Assembly: GCF_002787055.1 (NCBI RefSeq)
Contig: NZ_CP024808.1
Location: forward strand, 1,142,328-1,206,327
DNA from: Candidatus Nitrosotenuis aquarius
GTDB taxonomy: Archaea > Thermoproteota > Nitrososphaeria > Nitrososphaerales > Nitrosopumilaceae
Length of the DNA: 64,000 bases
Direction: 5' to 3'
Shown here: positions 8,372-17,845 of the stretch, piece after piece
Layout of the letters: the number at the start of each line of letters is the position of its first letter
Position numbering within the stretch: the stretch's first letter is position 1
Program-made: the position numbers and the translations under genes
The notes under the pieces: generated by a model
Seen by the model: only the letters and a program-made list of their open reading frames with translations
Database searches by the model: none
What the model was told of the DNA's origin: nothing

Positions 8372-9350
8372 ACTGTAATGGATTGATTATGCCTGCGCAT
8401 TCTGGCGTGGCAAAGCAAAGATTTTCGCTTTTTAGCTTTTCGCATGAAGGGCATGCGTATTTGGTGCCACTTCCAAAGTTTCCTGCCAGGTGCTTTAGCT
8501 GGTATAGTGTGATTTTTTCGTTATAGTCTGGCGCATTTTTGAAAAGCGGTGCGATCTCCTCTATTGTTTGGCCCTTGTTGAGAAGATACGTTGCGAGCAT
8601 GAACCTGCCGGAATGCGGTAGGTTTTCACTCTTGTGTAGTATTTCTAGGGCGTGCTTGATGCATGGAGGCTGTTCTGTCGTTTCCACAATTTGGACTGTG
8701 AATTTTTTTGCCAGTGTCAGTAATGTGTCAATTGGTTTTCTAAATGACTCTGGTATACTAGGAATGCTTGCGGATTGGATTTTTTTTGCAATAAAATTGT
8801 CAAGCTCTTTTCGTATCAAGCGGACGGTTTCATGTGCGGAAAGGAAGACCTTGCCGCCATCGACTAGCCTGTTGACCAGCTTCCATTCTTGTTCGTGAAA
8901 ATGCACCGAATGCATCAGATAATCAGATGCAGGTATGACAAAATAATCTCCGGACTTTGTGACATTCATTGAGAACAGATCTTTGATTATTTTGATTGCA
9001 AGCTCCTCGTTTGTATGGGAGTTGATTAGGTCTTTTTCTAGGAATTTTTCTGCACGTCTTGCCTCTGCCAGAGAGAATCTTTTGATTAGCGTATTCATGT
9101 TGGTCTGCTTGAGCAGTATTACTGCTACAAGAAAGGAAAAGACTTCAATGTCTAGGTTTTTGATGGAAAAATCGGAATTGAATATTTTGCCGTCTGCTGC
9201 TGTCTGGATTCGAGATAGCGCCAGATCAATTATTGGCTTGAGATCCGCATCATTACCAAACTGCTCTAGTGTGAATCCTTTTTCGCGCAGGTAATTTCCT
9301 GCCTCTGTAAGAAACGGATATTTTGCAATCTCTTCTGTTCCGAGCTTCAC
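8343..9350 (-). CDS. priL: DNA primase large subunit PriL
   Basis: The regulatory subunit of primase, 335 aa, with an all-helical N-terminal part and a C-terminal iron-sulfur domain. Cysteines at 230, 300, 303, 312 and 318, with HSGRF at 246-250, match the PriL-CTD that binds a 4Fe-4S cluster through four cysteines. It starts with GTG at 9348-9350 and overlaps priS. The 76-nt gap to the divergent endonuclease IV gene holds AT-rich promoter sequence for both directions. Confidence 0.93.
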   Translation of the reverse strand: MKLGTEEIAKYPFLTEAGNYLREKGFTLEQFGNDADLKPIIDLALSRIQTAADGKIFNSDFSIKNLDIEVFSFLVAVILLKQTNMNTLIKRFSLAEARRAEKFLEKDLINSHTNEELAIKIIKDLFSMNVTKSGDYFVIPASDYLMHSVHFHEQEWKLVNRLVDGGKVFLSAHETVRLIRKELDNFIAKKIQSASIPSIPESFRKPIDTLLTLAKKFTVQIVETTEQPPCIKHALEILHKSENLPHSGRFMLATYLLNKGQTIEEIAPLFKNAPDYNEKITLYQLKHLAGNFGSGTKYACPSCEKLKSENLCFATPECAGIINPLQFGRKKIPNA

Positions 9351-9426
9351 AAATGATATAACATAATTTCTAGTTAAAAATCAGAGCCTGATTTTGGTTT
9401 AAATTATGATGGTATAGGAAAACAAT

Positions 9427-10266
9427 ATGCGAGTGGGACTTCATGTATCCATTTCTGGCTCGCTTTCTGCAGCAATTGATAATGCAGTAGAACGTGAGTG
9501 TTCTGCATTTCAGATATTTACTCGCAGTCCAAGAATGTGGACTGCAAAAGACATTTCAAAAAAAGATGCTCAGGAATTCAAGGACAAACTATCTGCAAGC
9601 AAAATAGACAGACTTGCAACCGTTGCTCACATGCCATACTTGCCAAACTTGGCATCGCCAAACTCTGCTACACATGCAAAATCCGTTTCTGTCTTGGTAA
9701 AAGAAGTACAGAGATGCGGGGAGATTGGTATTCCATATTTGGTTGCACATTTGGGAAGCCATATGGGTGAGGGAGAGGAAAAAGGGATTTCTCAATTGGT
9801 GAAAGCATTTGAAAAAGCAGCCGAGGTGAAAAACGATGTCACCATACTACTAGAAAATACCGCGGGGCAGAAAAACTCTGTTGGCTCTGAGTTTGCCCAG
9901 TGGTCGGAAATATTTTCCAAGTTAAAGCCAAAGAACAGATTTGGAGTTTGTCTTGATACGTGTCATGCGTTTGCATATGGGTATGATCTTCGAACAGAAA
10001 AAGACGTGTCTGAGACATTCAAAAAATTTGATGAAACAGTAGGATTTGAGAACTTGAAGATCTTGCACCTAAATGACTCCAAGGGCGAACTTGGATCAAA
10101 TCTGGACAGACATGAGCACATTGGCTTGGGCAAAATAGGCGAGCGTGGAATGGCGGCTGTAGTCAAGCTTGCAAACAAAAAAGACATTCCAATAATTCTG
10201 GAAACTCCGATTGATGGTACACGTGATGATTTTGGCAATATTAAAAAGGTAAAAGAGATTGCATAG
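9427..10266 (+). CDS. nfo: Endonuclease IV (AP endonuclease)
   Basis: A 279-residue TIM-barrel AP endonuclease of the Nfo family, which nicks DNA 5' of abasic sites in base excision repair. Zinc-site motifs are visible in order: VGLHVSISGS at the start, VAHLGSHMG near 110, ILLENTAGQ near 140, GVCLDTCHAFAYG near 180, LHLNDSKGELGSNLDRHEH near 215-235, and PIILETP near 258. All key segments are present and length is normal. It is divergent from the primase genes and 34 nt upstream of glyS on the same strand. Confidence 0.96.
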   Translation: MRVGLHVSISGSLSAAIDNAVERECSAFQIFTRSPRMWTAKDISKKDAQEFKDKLSASKIDRLATVAHMPYLPNLASPNSATHAKSVSVLVKEVQRCGEIGIPYLVAHLGSHMGEGEEKGISQLVKAFEKAAEVKNDVTILLENTAGQKNSVGSEFAQWSEIFSKLKPKNRFGVCLDTCHAFAYGYDLRTEKDVSETFKKFDETVGFENLKILHLNDSKGELGSNLDRHEHIGLGKIGERGMAAVVKLANKKDIPIILETPIDGTRDDFGNIKKVKEIA

Positions 10267-10300
10267 CTTGAAATTTATTCCGACATAGGATAGTATAGCA

Positions 10301-11758
10301 ATGAATTATGATAGTGTAATGCAGCTTGCGCTGGAGCGTGGATTTTACTTTCCTAGCTGTGAGATTTATGCAGACGCACAGGCCGGATTTTGGGAATATG
10401 GTCCGTCTGGCGTATCAATGAAGACCAAGTTCATTGAATTGTGGAGACGAGAACTACTAAGGCGTGATGGAATGCTGGAAATAGATGGCTCGCAGATAAT
10501 GTCAAAGTCTGTCTTTGAGGCATCAGGTCATCTGGCAAGCTTTGCAGACCCTGTTGTACGCTGTATTAGCTGCAAGCTGAATTACAGGGTGGACAAGCTT
10601 ATCTTTGAGCAGACAAGAATAGAGATTCCGGAAAGCGCTGACCTGCCAGAATTCGACAAGGTTGTAACAGAGAAAAACATTCGATGCCCAAAATGCAAGG
10701 GCGAGTTTGAGCGGGCACGAAAGTTCAACATGATGTTCAAAGTAGAGATTGGTCCTGAGGCAGAGGCTGCATATCTACGACCAGAGACATGTCAGTCCAT
10801 TTTTGTAGATTTTCCAAGACTCTTCAAGACAATGAGGGGTAAATTACCACTAGGTATTGCCCAAATTGGGAAAAGCTTTCGAAACGAGATCTCTCCTAGA
10901 CAGTCATTATTGAGATTGCGCGAATTTTATCAGGCGGAAATTGAGGTGTTTTGCAATCCCGCCAAGCTGAACGACTTGGATAGATTCACCCAAGTACAAA
11001 ACACCACGATTCGACTATGGATTGACAATTCGCTCAAGGCGATGACATGCCAGGAGGCAGTTGATTCTGGAATTCTGCCAAACAAGTTTGTTGCGTATTA
11101 TCTTGGCTTGCTGACAGAATTCTACGAAAAAACTGGAATCGATATGACCAAATCAAGATTCCGTAGACTGGGAGAAAAGGAAAAGGCGTTCTATGCTACA
11201 GTTGCCTTTGACTTTGAGGTGCAGACCACAATAGGCTGGCTGGAGCTTGTTGCATGCAACTATAGATCTGACTATGACTTGACCAGTCATGCTACAAAAT
11301 CCAAGGAAAAATTCGAGGTGCTAGACGATGAGCAAAAGGTCTTGCCGCATGTGTTTGAGATATCAATGGGGATTGACCGTTCCTTGTATACGATACTAGA
11401 GCATGGTTTGCGAGAGGAAAAGGAAAACGACAGAATTGTGCTTTCTATTAGGCCGTACTTGGCGCCAGTCCACGTAGGGGTTTTGTCTTTGGTCAAAAAG
11501 GACGGTTTGAAGGAGAAAACTGACGAGATATTTCTTGCAATAAAACGAAAGTATGATGCGTTTTTGGATCATTCTGGTGCTATAGGCAGAAGATACCGGA
11601 GGTTAGACGAGGTTGGAGCCCCATTTGCAATAACAATAGATCATCAAACATTGGAAGATGAAACAGTAACTTTGAGAAGACGTGACTCTATGAGTCAAGA
11701 TAGAATAAAGATTTCAGAGCTTGACTCAGTATTATTAAAAGAGACCGCGTTTCCTTAG
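10301..11758 (+). CDS. glyS: Glycyl-tRNA synthetase (archaeal/eukaryotic alpha2 type)
   Basis: A class II synthetase of 485 residues that charges tRNA-Gly. It opens with the catalytic-core phrase RGFYFPSCEIY and GFWEYGPSGV. A zinc-ribbon pair, RCISCKLN and RCPKCKGEF, is inserted after motif 1. Motif 2 (QIGKSFRNEISPR) and motif 3 (SMGIDRSLYTILEHG) are intact, followed by the anticodon-binding domain (YLAPVHVGVL). Its last 4 nt overlap the tail of the convergent giant surface gene. The same window encodes a tRNA-Gly. Confidence 0.96.
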   Translation: MNYDSVMQLALERGFYFPSCEIYADAQAGFWEYGPSGVSMKTKFIELWRRELLRRDGMLEIDGSQIMSKSVFEASGHLASFADPVVRCISCKLNYRVDKLIFEQTRIEIPESADLPEFDKVVTEKNIRCPKCKGEFERARKFNMMFKVEIGPEAEAAYLRPETCQSIFVDFPRLFKTMRGKLPLGIAQIGKSFRNEISPRQSLLRLREFYQAEIEVFCNPAKLNDLDRFTQVQNTTIRLWIDNSLKAMTCQEAVDSGILPNKFVAYYLGLLTEFYEKTGIDMTKSRFRRLGEKEKAFYATVAFDFEVQTTIGWLELVACNYRSDYDLTSHATKSKEKFEVLDDEQKVLPHVFEISMGIDRSLYTILEHGLREEKENDRIVLSIRPYLAPVHVGVLSLVKKDGLKEKTDEIFLAIKRKYDAFLDHSGAIGRRYRRLDEVGAPFAITIDHQTLEDETVTLRRRDSMSQDRIKISELDSVLLKETAFP

Positions 11759-14700
11759 CTCATTCCAAATGATGTATCGATTCTAAAGTTAGACTCGGTA
11801 GTTTGTCTTTCTGCAAAGAAGATATCCATTTGGTATGTTTGTCCAGGAGTTAGGCCTAATGCTACTAGATTAGCAGAGGTAATTGTTTTGGAGCTCTCTG
11901 GATGTACACCACCAAGATCCATTACAAGTTTTTTGTCTACAAAGACCCACAGATCATCGTCTCCTGTGAACTTGAACATTTGTCCATTTTGGAACTGGAA
12001 TGTAGAGTGCAATTCTAGAGTAAAGTGATAATTATGGTTCCTTCTCTCATTTCCAAACAATTCATCATCTATTGGGAAGAATCCATCACCGGAATCGAAT
12101 GTGTAAATGTTAGGATCTGAGTTTGATTGTTTGAGCGTTACTGTAAATGGCTTTGCCATGTTGGTTCCAGAAACATCATTGTACCATTTGTTAAAGTTCG
12201 TAGCTCCGTTTGTTGACGGTTTTTCTTGGTTGAACACTGGTTTGTTGTCTGAGCCAAGGGTATTCTTGACTATTCCGAGTTCAACTCCATCACACAATAA
12301 ACCACTACATCCTTGTTCCATGTCTGGGAAGGATGCCTTGAAATCCCTAATTGTTCCTGTCAGTCTTTTTGTGCTTCCAGTATTCTGATCTCCCTTTTCA
12401 CATTGCAGTATGGTATTGTTGCCATTTCCACCCTTGCACTCGTCCTTGTTGTTTCCTCCATCAATTAGGTCGTCTCCATTTCCGCCTTCTATTTTATCGT
12501 CATTGTCTTCACCGTACAAACTGTCATCATCATTATTTCCTGAAATGTTGTCTTTGCCAGATCCGCCATAAATCGTATCGTTTCCATTGTTACCGTTTAG
12601 TTTGTCATCTCCATCTCCTCCATAGATACAGTCATCTCCTCCAAGTCCTTCTATGTTGTCCTTGCCTCCATTTCCTAGGATCAGATCATTTTGTTGTGTT
12701 CCAACTAGGTTGTCGTTACCGTTTGTTCCTCTTATTACCTTAAAGTATGATGATTCTGGTAATCCACAATAGAGCTGTACTGGTGGTCCCACAGTGATTA
12801 TGATGGTTGCAGTGTCTGATGCACCACTGGTGTTGACACCCTCGTAAGTAAGATATTCAGTTCCTGCAAATCCTGAGGCTGGAGTATAAACTATTGATGT
12901 TCCAGAGATTACTGCAGTACCACTTGTTGGAGCAGTAATAGAGTTGATTGTAGTTATTCCAGAATCATTGGATAATGCATTAATTGTTACTGGAATTCCA
13001 TTAGTAGTTGCGCTGTCATTTACAGCATCTACTGCCTTGCATTGTCCTGCTGGGACTGGTGTAAACTGGACATTAGTAGAGACCCCAAGATCTGACTGTG
13101 TAGTCTGTCTTTCTGCAAAGAATAGTGCAAAGTCATAAGTTTGTCCAGATGTCAATCCTAGTGTATCAAGTCGTATTGTAGCTGACTGAATAGGATGAAC
13201 CCCTCCCAAATCGATGACTCGATTTCCATTGATAAAGACCCATATGTCATCATCACCGCTCAGTGTGATGAATTGATTCTGGCCTGACTGGTATGTGAAT
13301 TTGGCATTTACTTGGTATGTGAAATGGTAGTTGTGTGGTTTTCCTTCATTGCCAAATAGCTGTCCATCAATTGGGAAGAATGAAGTGTTGTTGTAGACAA
13401 ATATGTTTGGATTGGAAGTTGAGCCGTTTAGTGTAATGTCGTATGTAGTACAGTCATTTATTGTATTTACGTGGTTATACCATTGATTATAGTTGACAAG
13501 TCCAGATGTGGTTCTTGTGCCAGTTGTTGGGTTTCCATTGTAAATTGGTTCTTTATCTGTGGCAAGCGCAGTTTGCACTATTCCAAGATCAGTAAAGATT
13601 TCATTTTCTTCAAAGTCTGGGTGTGAGATCTTAAAGTCGCGGATTATACCTGATAATACAATATTGTTTGGTACTGAGATGATGGTCAACAGAACCGGTA
13701 CGGATGGCAAGCTTGTATTTCCTGCTTGATCAACTTGGGTTGCCGTAAATGTATGTGTACCATCAGGCAAGGTCGCGGTGATAAACGACCAAGTTCCATC
13801 TGGTTGTACTATAGTTGTACCAAGAGATATTGTTCCGTCAAAGACATTAATTGTTGCGCCTATTTCTCCAGTTCCAGTGATTGTTGGGGTGTTATCAGAT
13901 GTAGTTGTTCCATCAATAGGACTTGTTATAACTGGTGCGCTTGGCGGAATAGTATCCAGTGTTGAGGTGACCTCGACTGATATTTCGTTGCCGTTGGTGG
14001 CAGCATCAATAGCCGAGCCGGCTGGAAGCGATACAGAGTTGAATCCTTCTGTCAGTGTTACTTGGATTTGGTAGGTGGCGCCAGAGCCGGATAAGCTGTC
14101 AATTGTCAGTCCTAATGTTGCAAAGTCGGATGCGTCTAGTCCTGTTACCGGCTCGCTAAATGTAACATCAAGTGTGTGAGATATGATGCCTGTTATGGCT
14201 GGGAGTGACTCTATTATGACGGTGGGGGCTGTAGTGTCTATTGTTAATGTGATGAATGCAGGAGATTCGTCAATATTGCCTAACGAGTCCTCGCCTGCTG
14301 CCTCAATTGTATAAGTATCATCAGAAAGCGGCGTGGTTATTGGAAATGACCAAGAGCCATCAGGTTCTGCGATAGTAGTTCCGATTTCGGTGTTGTCAAC
14401 AAATACGTGTACTATTGCATTAGGTTCGGTCAAACCTGTGATGGTAGGTGTGGAAATATTTGTAACAGAATTATCTGCAGGTGATGTTATCGTAGTGTCA
14501 GGTGCCTGTGTATCTATTGTAACTGTTACAAAATTAGATTGTGGGGATTCGTTGTTTATTGCATCATATGCTCTTGCAACGAATTGATAGGTGTTATCTG
14601 CCAGCGAGAGATCCAATTCCCATGTTCCGTCTGGTTGAACTGTTGTAGTGCCATGAGATATTCCATTTACAAATACATCAATTGTAGCTCCTGGTTCGTT

Positions 14701-17685
14701 ATGAGTTCCAGTTATACTAACTAGATTAGTTCCAAGAAATGCACCATTACTTGGAGTCGTGATTACTGGTGCGCTTGGCGGAATAGTATCCAGTGTTGAG
14801 GTGACCTCGACTGATATTTCGTTGCCGTTGGTGGCAGCATCAATAGCCGAGCCGGCTGGAAGCGATACAGAGTTGAATCCTTCTGTCAGTGTTACTTGGA
14901 TTTGGTAGGTGGCGCCAGAGCCGGATAAGCTGTCAATTGTCAGTCCTAATGTTGCAAAGTCGGATGCGTCTAGTCCTGTTACCGGCTCGCTAAATGTAAC
15001 ATCAAGTGTGTGAGATATGATGCCTGTTATGGCTGGGAGTGACTCTATTATGACGGTGGGGGCTGTAGTGTCTATTGTTAATTCATTTAGTGTATTATCA
15101 GTTCCAACATTTCCAATAGAGTCTGTTGCTGTTACTTGTACATCATAAGTACCCTCCAAGAGAGATGTTGCAAAGTCAATTGTCCATGTGCTGCCTTCAT
15201 TGGTGGCTGTATGAGTATTGCTATTTATTGTAACTGAGATGGTAGCTGATGGATCATTAATTGTGCCAGTAAGAGTTGGGGTAGAATCATTTGTGAAGAT
15301 ATAGTCCACCGTTACTACTGGTGGAGTAATGTTTACAGTAAACGATTGTGGTGTTGCAGTACCAATATTTCCCGCCTGATCTACTGCTGATGCGTTTATG
15401 GTAAATGTGCCATCACCAAGCGGTGCAGTTGGTCCTACTGACCATATGCCTGATGGGGCCACCGTTATTGGTCCAAATATCTGTGTTCCAACCGTCACTG
15501 TGAGTATGGAGCCAGGTTCTGCAGTACCAGTGATTGTCGGGGTTTGGTTGCTTGTTGGGGACGTCACTGGATCAATTGTTACTGATGGCTGGATGGTATC
15601 TACAGTAAACGATTGTGGTGTTGCAGTACCAATATTTCCCGCCTGATCTACTGCTGATGCGTTTATGGTAAATGTGCCATCACCAAGCGGTGCAGTTGGT
15701 CCTACTGACCATATGCCTGATGGGGCCACCGTTATTGGTCCAAATATCTGTGTTCCAACCGTCACTGTGAGTATGGAGCCAGGTTCTGCAGTACCAGTGA
15801 TTGTCGGGGTTTGGTTGCTTGTTGGGGACGTCACTGGATCAATTGTTACTGATGGCTGGATGGTATCTACAGTAAACGATTGTGGTGTTGCAGTACCAAT
15901 ATTTCCCGCCTGATCTACTGCTGATGCGTTTATGGTAAATGTGCCATCACCAAGCGGTGCAGTTGGTCCTACTGACCATATGCCTGATGGGGCCACCGTT
16001 ATTGGTCCAAATATCTGTGTTCCAACCGTCACTGTGAGTATGGAGCCAGGTTCTGCAGTACCAGTGATTGTCGGGGTTTGGTTGCTTGTTGGGGACGTCA
16101 CTGGATCAATTGTTACTGATGGCTGGATGGTATCCAGTGTTGAGGTGACCTCGACTGATATTTCGTTGCCGTTGGTGGCAGCATCAATAGCCGAGCCGGC
16201 TGGAAGCGATACAGAGTTGAATCCTTCTGTCAGTGTTACTTGGATTTGGTAGGTGGCGCCAGAGCCGGATAAGCTGTCAATTGTCAGTCCTAATGTTGCA
16301 AAGTCGGATGCGTCTAGTCCTGTTACCGGCTCGCTAAATGTAACATCAAGTGTGTGAGATATGATGCCTGTTATGGCTGGGAGTGACTCTATTATGACGG
16401 TGGGGGCTGTAGTGTCTTCTATTGTTATGATTTGAGTAGCCGTCGAAGAATGGCCCGAAGTATCTGTTGCGGTCCATGTTATTGTTGTATCGCCAAGCGG
16501 GAATTCTGATGGAGCATTGTTTGTTATGGTTACTGGTAGAGCATCTGTTGCTGTTGCAGTGCCATAATCTGTCTCGTCAAGTGGAGTTAGTATGTCGGTT
16601 GCTTGGAATGTTTGATCTGGGGGCGCCTGAATGATTGGTGGTTGTGTATCTTCTACAGTTATTGTGAACGATATGGTTGCTTGGTTTCCGGCAGCATCCT
16701 CCGCAGTACAGCTCACTGCGTAGTCCCCTAATGCAGATACTTGGACTGGTGGTGCTGGGATGCTTCCTTCAACTAGGATACATGCTACTGGGACTAATCC
16801 ATCAACATCATCATTAGCTTCTGGAGTTACAAAGATTACTTCGTTATTTGGTGGAAATGCCTCTACTGTAAAGCTTGCAGGTACAGTTAGAGGATCAAAC
16901 ACTGGAGGAGTTACATCAACATCGCAATCATCTTCTTGTGGTGCAGAGCCAATTATGTTACCACCTATTGGGCTATCACAATCTACGCTAATTGTTCCAT
17001 TATTTTCAATGGTACCATCATTTACAAAAGTACCTTCATTTCTCATGTCACCGCTATTGGTAATTGTGCCAAAATTGTTAAAGATTCCATAATTATTTAG
17101 ATTATCCAAGTTGGTAATGATGCCATAATTATCAGTAGTCGAAGTATTGTCGTTATCAAAAGAACCATTGTTATTGTTTAATTGCGCGGTATTGATAAAA
17201 TGAATGCGAACTACAAAGTTTTCTTCGTTTGTTATCACACCATGGTTGATAATATTATCGACGGTAAGATCGGTGAAAATATTCACAGTACCATAGTTGA
17301 GGATCTCATCAGCAGTCACCTGTCCCTGTATTTCTATTGTACCATCATTTGCCAAGTCACCGTTTGATAATACAAGATTGTTTACTGTCAGAATAGCTCC
17401 ACTATCAACGTTAAGGGTAACGCCTGGATCAACTTCAAGAATACTGTCTACTGTAAAATCTGAAGTCATGTTGACAATTGGACTTGAAGGAACAAATGGG
17501 ATTCCAATTATTTCTCCACTATCTGGAAGTCGGCCTAGATCCCAGTTATTGACATTAAACCAATCAGTGTCACCACCTGCTCCAGTCCAGATTATATCGG
17601 GATCTTCGTTTAGAGCAAAGACATTATGAGCTGGCATTACAAATGCAGAAGATAATATCAAGTAGAGTAACGCCCAAGACTTCAT
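11755..17685 (-). CDS. Giant exported adhesin-like protein with HYR, Ig-like, fibro-slime and RTX modules (1976 aa)
   Basis: A secreted multidomain protein. Residues 1-25 are a signal peptide ending near VFA. Residues 26-240 repeat short NDGTI/NYGTV/NFGTI units, probably a beta-helix. Two HYR-like domains lie at about 255-345 and 347-422. Ig-like modules fill 423-1340, including three identical 89-aa tandem copies (about 517-784) and three near-identical copies of a module with SEPVTGLDASDF. A fibro-slime/PA14-like domain is at about 1340-1555 (GDDDIWVFINGNRVIDLGG), then a cadherin-like module, RTX calcium-binding nonapeptides (GGDGDDKLNGNNGNDTIYGG) at about 1650-1765, and a second fibro-slime domain at 1770-1976. 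No C-terminal anchor is visible. A role in attachment or cell envelope is inferred. TATA-like ATTTAATAG lies about 30 nt before the start. Confidence 0.85.
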   Translation of the reverse strand: MKSWALLYLILSSAFVMPAHNVFALNEDPDIIWTGAGGDTDWFNVNNWDLGRLPDSGEIIGIPFVPSSPIVNMTSDFTVDSILEVDPGVTLNVDSGAILTVNNLVLSNGDLANDGTIEIQGQVTADEILNYGTVNIFTDLTVDNIINHGVITNEENFVVRIHFINTAQLNNNNGSFDNDNTSTTDNYGIITNLDNLNNYGIFNNFGTITNSGDMRNEGTFVNDGTIENNGTISVDCDSPIGGNIIGSAPQEDDCDVDVTPPVFDPLTVPASFTVEAFPPNNEVIFVTPEANDDVDGLVPVACILVEGSIPAPPVQVSALGDYAVSCTAEDAAGNQATISFTITVEDTQPPIIQAPPDQTFQATDILTPLDETDYGTATATDALPVTITNNAPSEFPLGDTTITWTATDTSGHSSTATQIITIEDTTAPTVIIESLPAITGIISHTLDVTFSEPVTGLDASDFATLGLTIDSLSGSGATYQIQVTLTEGFNSVSLPAGSAIDAATNGNEISVEVTSTLDTIQPSVTIDPVTSPTSNQTPTITGTAEPGSILTVTVGTQIFGPITVAPSGIWSVGPTAPLGDGTFTINASAVDQAGNIGTATPQSFTVDTIQPSVTIDPVTSPTSNQTPTITGTAEPGSILTVTVGTQIFGPITVAPSGIWSVGPTAPLGDGTFTINASAVDQAGNIGTATPQSFTVDTIQPSVTIDPVTSPTSNQTPTITGTAEPGSILTVTVGTQIFGPITVAPSGIWSVGPTAPLGDGTFTINASAVDQAGNIGTATPQSFTVNITPPVVTVDYIFTNDSTPTLTGTINDPSATISVTINSNTHTATNEGSTWTIDFATSLLEGTYDVQVTATDSIGNVGTDNTLNELTIDTTAPTVIIESLPAITGIISHTLDVTFSEPVTGLDASDFATLGLTIDSLSGSGATYQIQVTLTEGFNSVSLPAGSAIDAATNGNEISVEVTSTLDTIPPSAPVITTPSNGAFLGTNLVSITGTHNEPGATIDVFVNGISHGTTTVQPDGTWELDLSLADNTYQFVARAYDAINNESPQSNFVTVTIDTQAPDTTITSPADNSVTNISTPTITGLTEPNAIVHVFVDNTEIGTTIAEPDGSWSFPITTPLSDDTYTIEAAGEDSLGNIDESPAFITLTIDTTAPTVIIESLPAITGIISHTLDVTFSEPVTGLDASDFATLGLTIDSLSGSGATYQIQVTLTEGFNSVSLPAGSAIDAATNGNEISVEVTSTLDTIPPSAPVITSPIDGTTTSDNTPTITGTGEIGATINVFDGTISLGTTIVQPDGTWSFITATLPDGTHTFTATQVDQAGNTSLPSVPVLLTIISVPNNIVLSGIIRDFKISHPDFEENEIFTDLGIVQTALATDKEPIYNGNPTTGTRTTSGLVNYNQWYNHVNTINDCTTYDITLNGSTSNPNIFVYNNTSFFPIDGQLFGNEGKPHNYHFTYQVNAKFTYQSGQNQFITLSGDDDIWVFINGNRVIDLGGVHPIQSATIRLDTLGLTSGQTYDFALFFAERQTTQSDLGVSTNVQFTPVPAGQCKAVDAVNDSATTNGIPVTINALSNDSGITTINSITAPTSGTAVISGTSIVYTPASGFAGTEYLTYEGVNTSGASDTATIIITVGPPVQLYCGLPESSYFKVIRGTNGNDNLVGTQQNDLILGNGGKDNIEGLGGDDCIYGGDGDDKLNGNNGNDTIYGGSGKDNISGNNDDDSLYGEDNDDKIEGGNGDDLIDGGNNKDECKGGNGNNTILQCEKGDQNTGSTKRLTGTIRDFKASFPDMEQGCSGLLCDGVELGIVKNTLGSDNKPVFNQEKPSTNGATNFNKWYNDVSGTNMAKPFTVTLKQSNSDPNIYTFDSGDGFFPIDDELFGNERRNHNYHFTLELHSTFQFQNGQMFKFTGDDDLWVFVDKKLVMDLGGVHPESSKTITSANLVALGLTPGQTYQMDIFFAERQTTESNFRIDTSFGMS
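13931..14244. repeat. Dispersed Ig-module repeat, copy near the 3' end of the 1976-aa gene
   Basis: About 314 bp that recurs, by eye without differences, at about 14765-15078, and as a shorter copy of about 284 bp at 16134-16417. It encodes the Ig-like module with SEPVTGLDASDF and AGSAIDAATNGNEIS. Identity at third codon positions points to recent duplication or gene conversion. Confidence 0.85.
14765..15078. repeat. Dispersed Ig-module repeat, middle copy
   Basis: Second copy of the module described at 13931-14244; it shares also the upstream ACTGGTGCGCTTGGCGGAAT, so the duplicated unit with the first copy is longer than with the third. Confidence 0.85.
15334..16134. repeat. Three identical 267-bp tandem repeats
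   Basis: Three head-to-tail copies beginning at 15334, 15601 and 15868, each 267 bp (89 codons), and identical wherever I compared them. They encode an Ig-like module with PTITGTAEPGSILTV and SAVDQAGNIGTATP. The exact period is visible because the same antisense open frames recur every 267 bp. Confidence 0.93.
16134..16417. repeat. Dispersed Ig-module repeat, 5' copy
   Basis: Third copy of the SEPVTGLDASDF module, directly next to the 267-bp tandem array; it lacks the extra upstream 30 bp shared by the other two copies. Confidence 0.8.
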
Positions 17686-17845
17686 TGTATGTGAGCTCCT
17701 ACGGAATCTATTAAATCTGTGTTATCAAATCCCAGAATTGGAAATGCCAAATTGGGCCAGTCAGACCTCATTACGCACGATTACAACCTAGGTAATATAG
17801 GATCTACGGAATTGCGACTAGATTTTTGGTTCCAAAACGGAAAAT
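17686..17845 (-). promoter_or_regulatory. Promoter region of the 1976-aa surface gene
   Basis: On the minus strand a TATA-like ATTTAATAG sits near 17711-17719, about 30 nt before the start at 17685, and GTAGGAG 9-15 nt before the ATG could act as a ribosome binding site. The gap separates the stop of the 3040-aa gene from the next gene on the same strand; no other gene is seen in it. Confidence 0.5.

Noticed and set aside
15398-16252. Three equal antisense open frames spaced 267 bp apart
   Set aside because: They are mirrors of the identical tandem repeats in the surface gene, not real genes.
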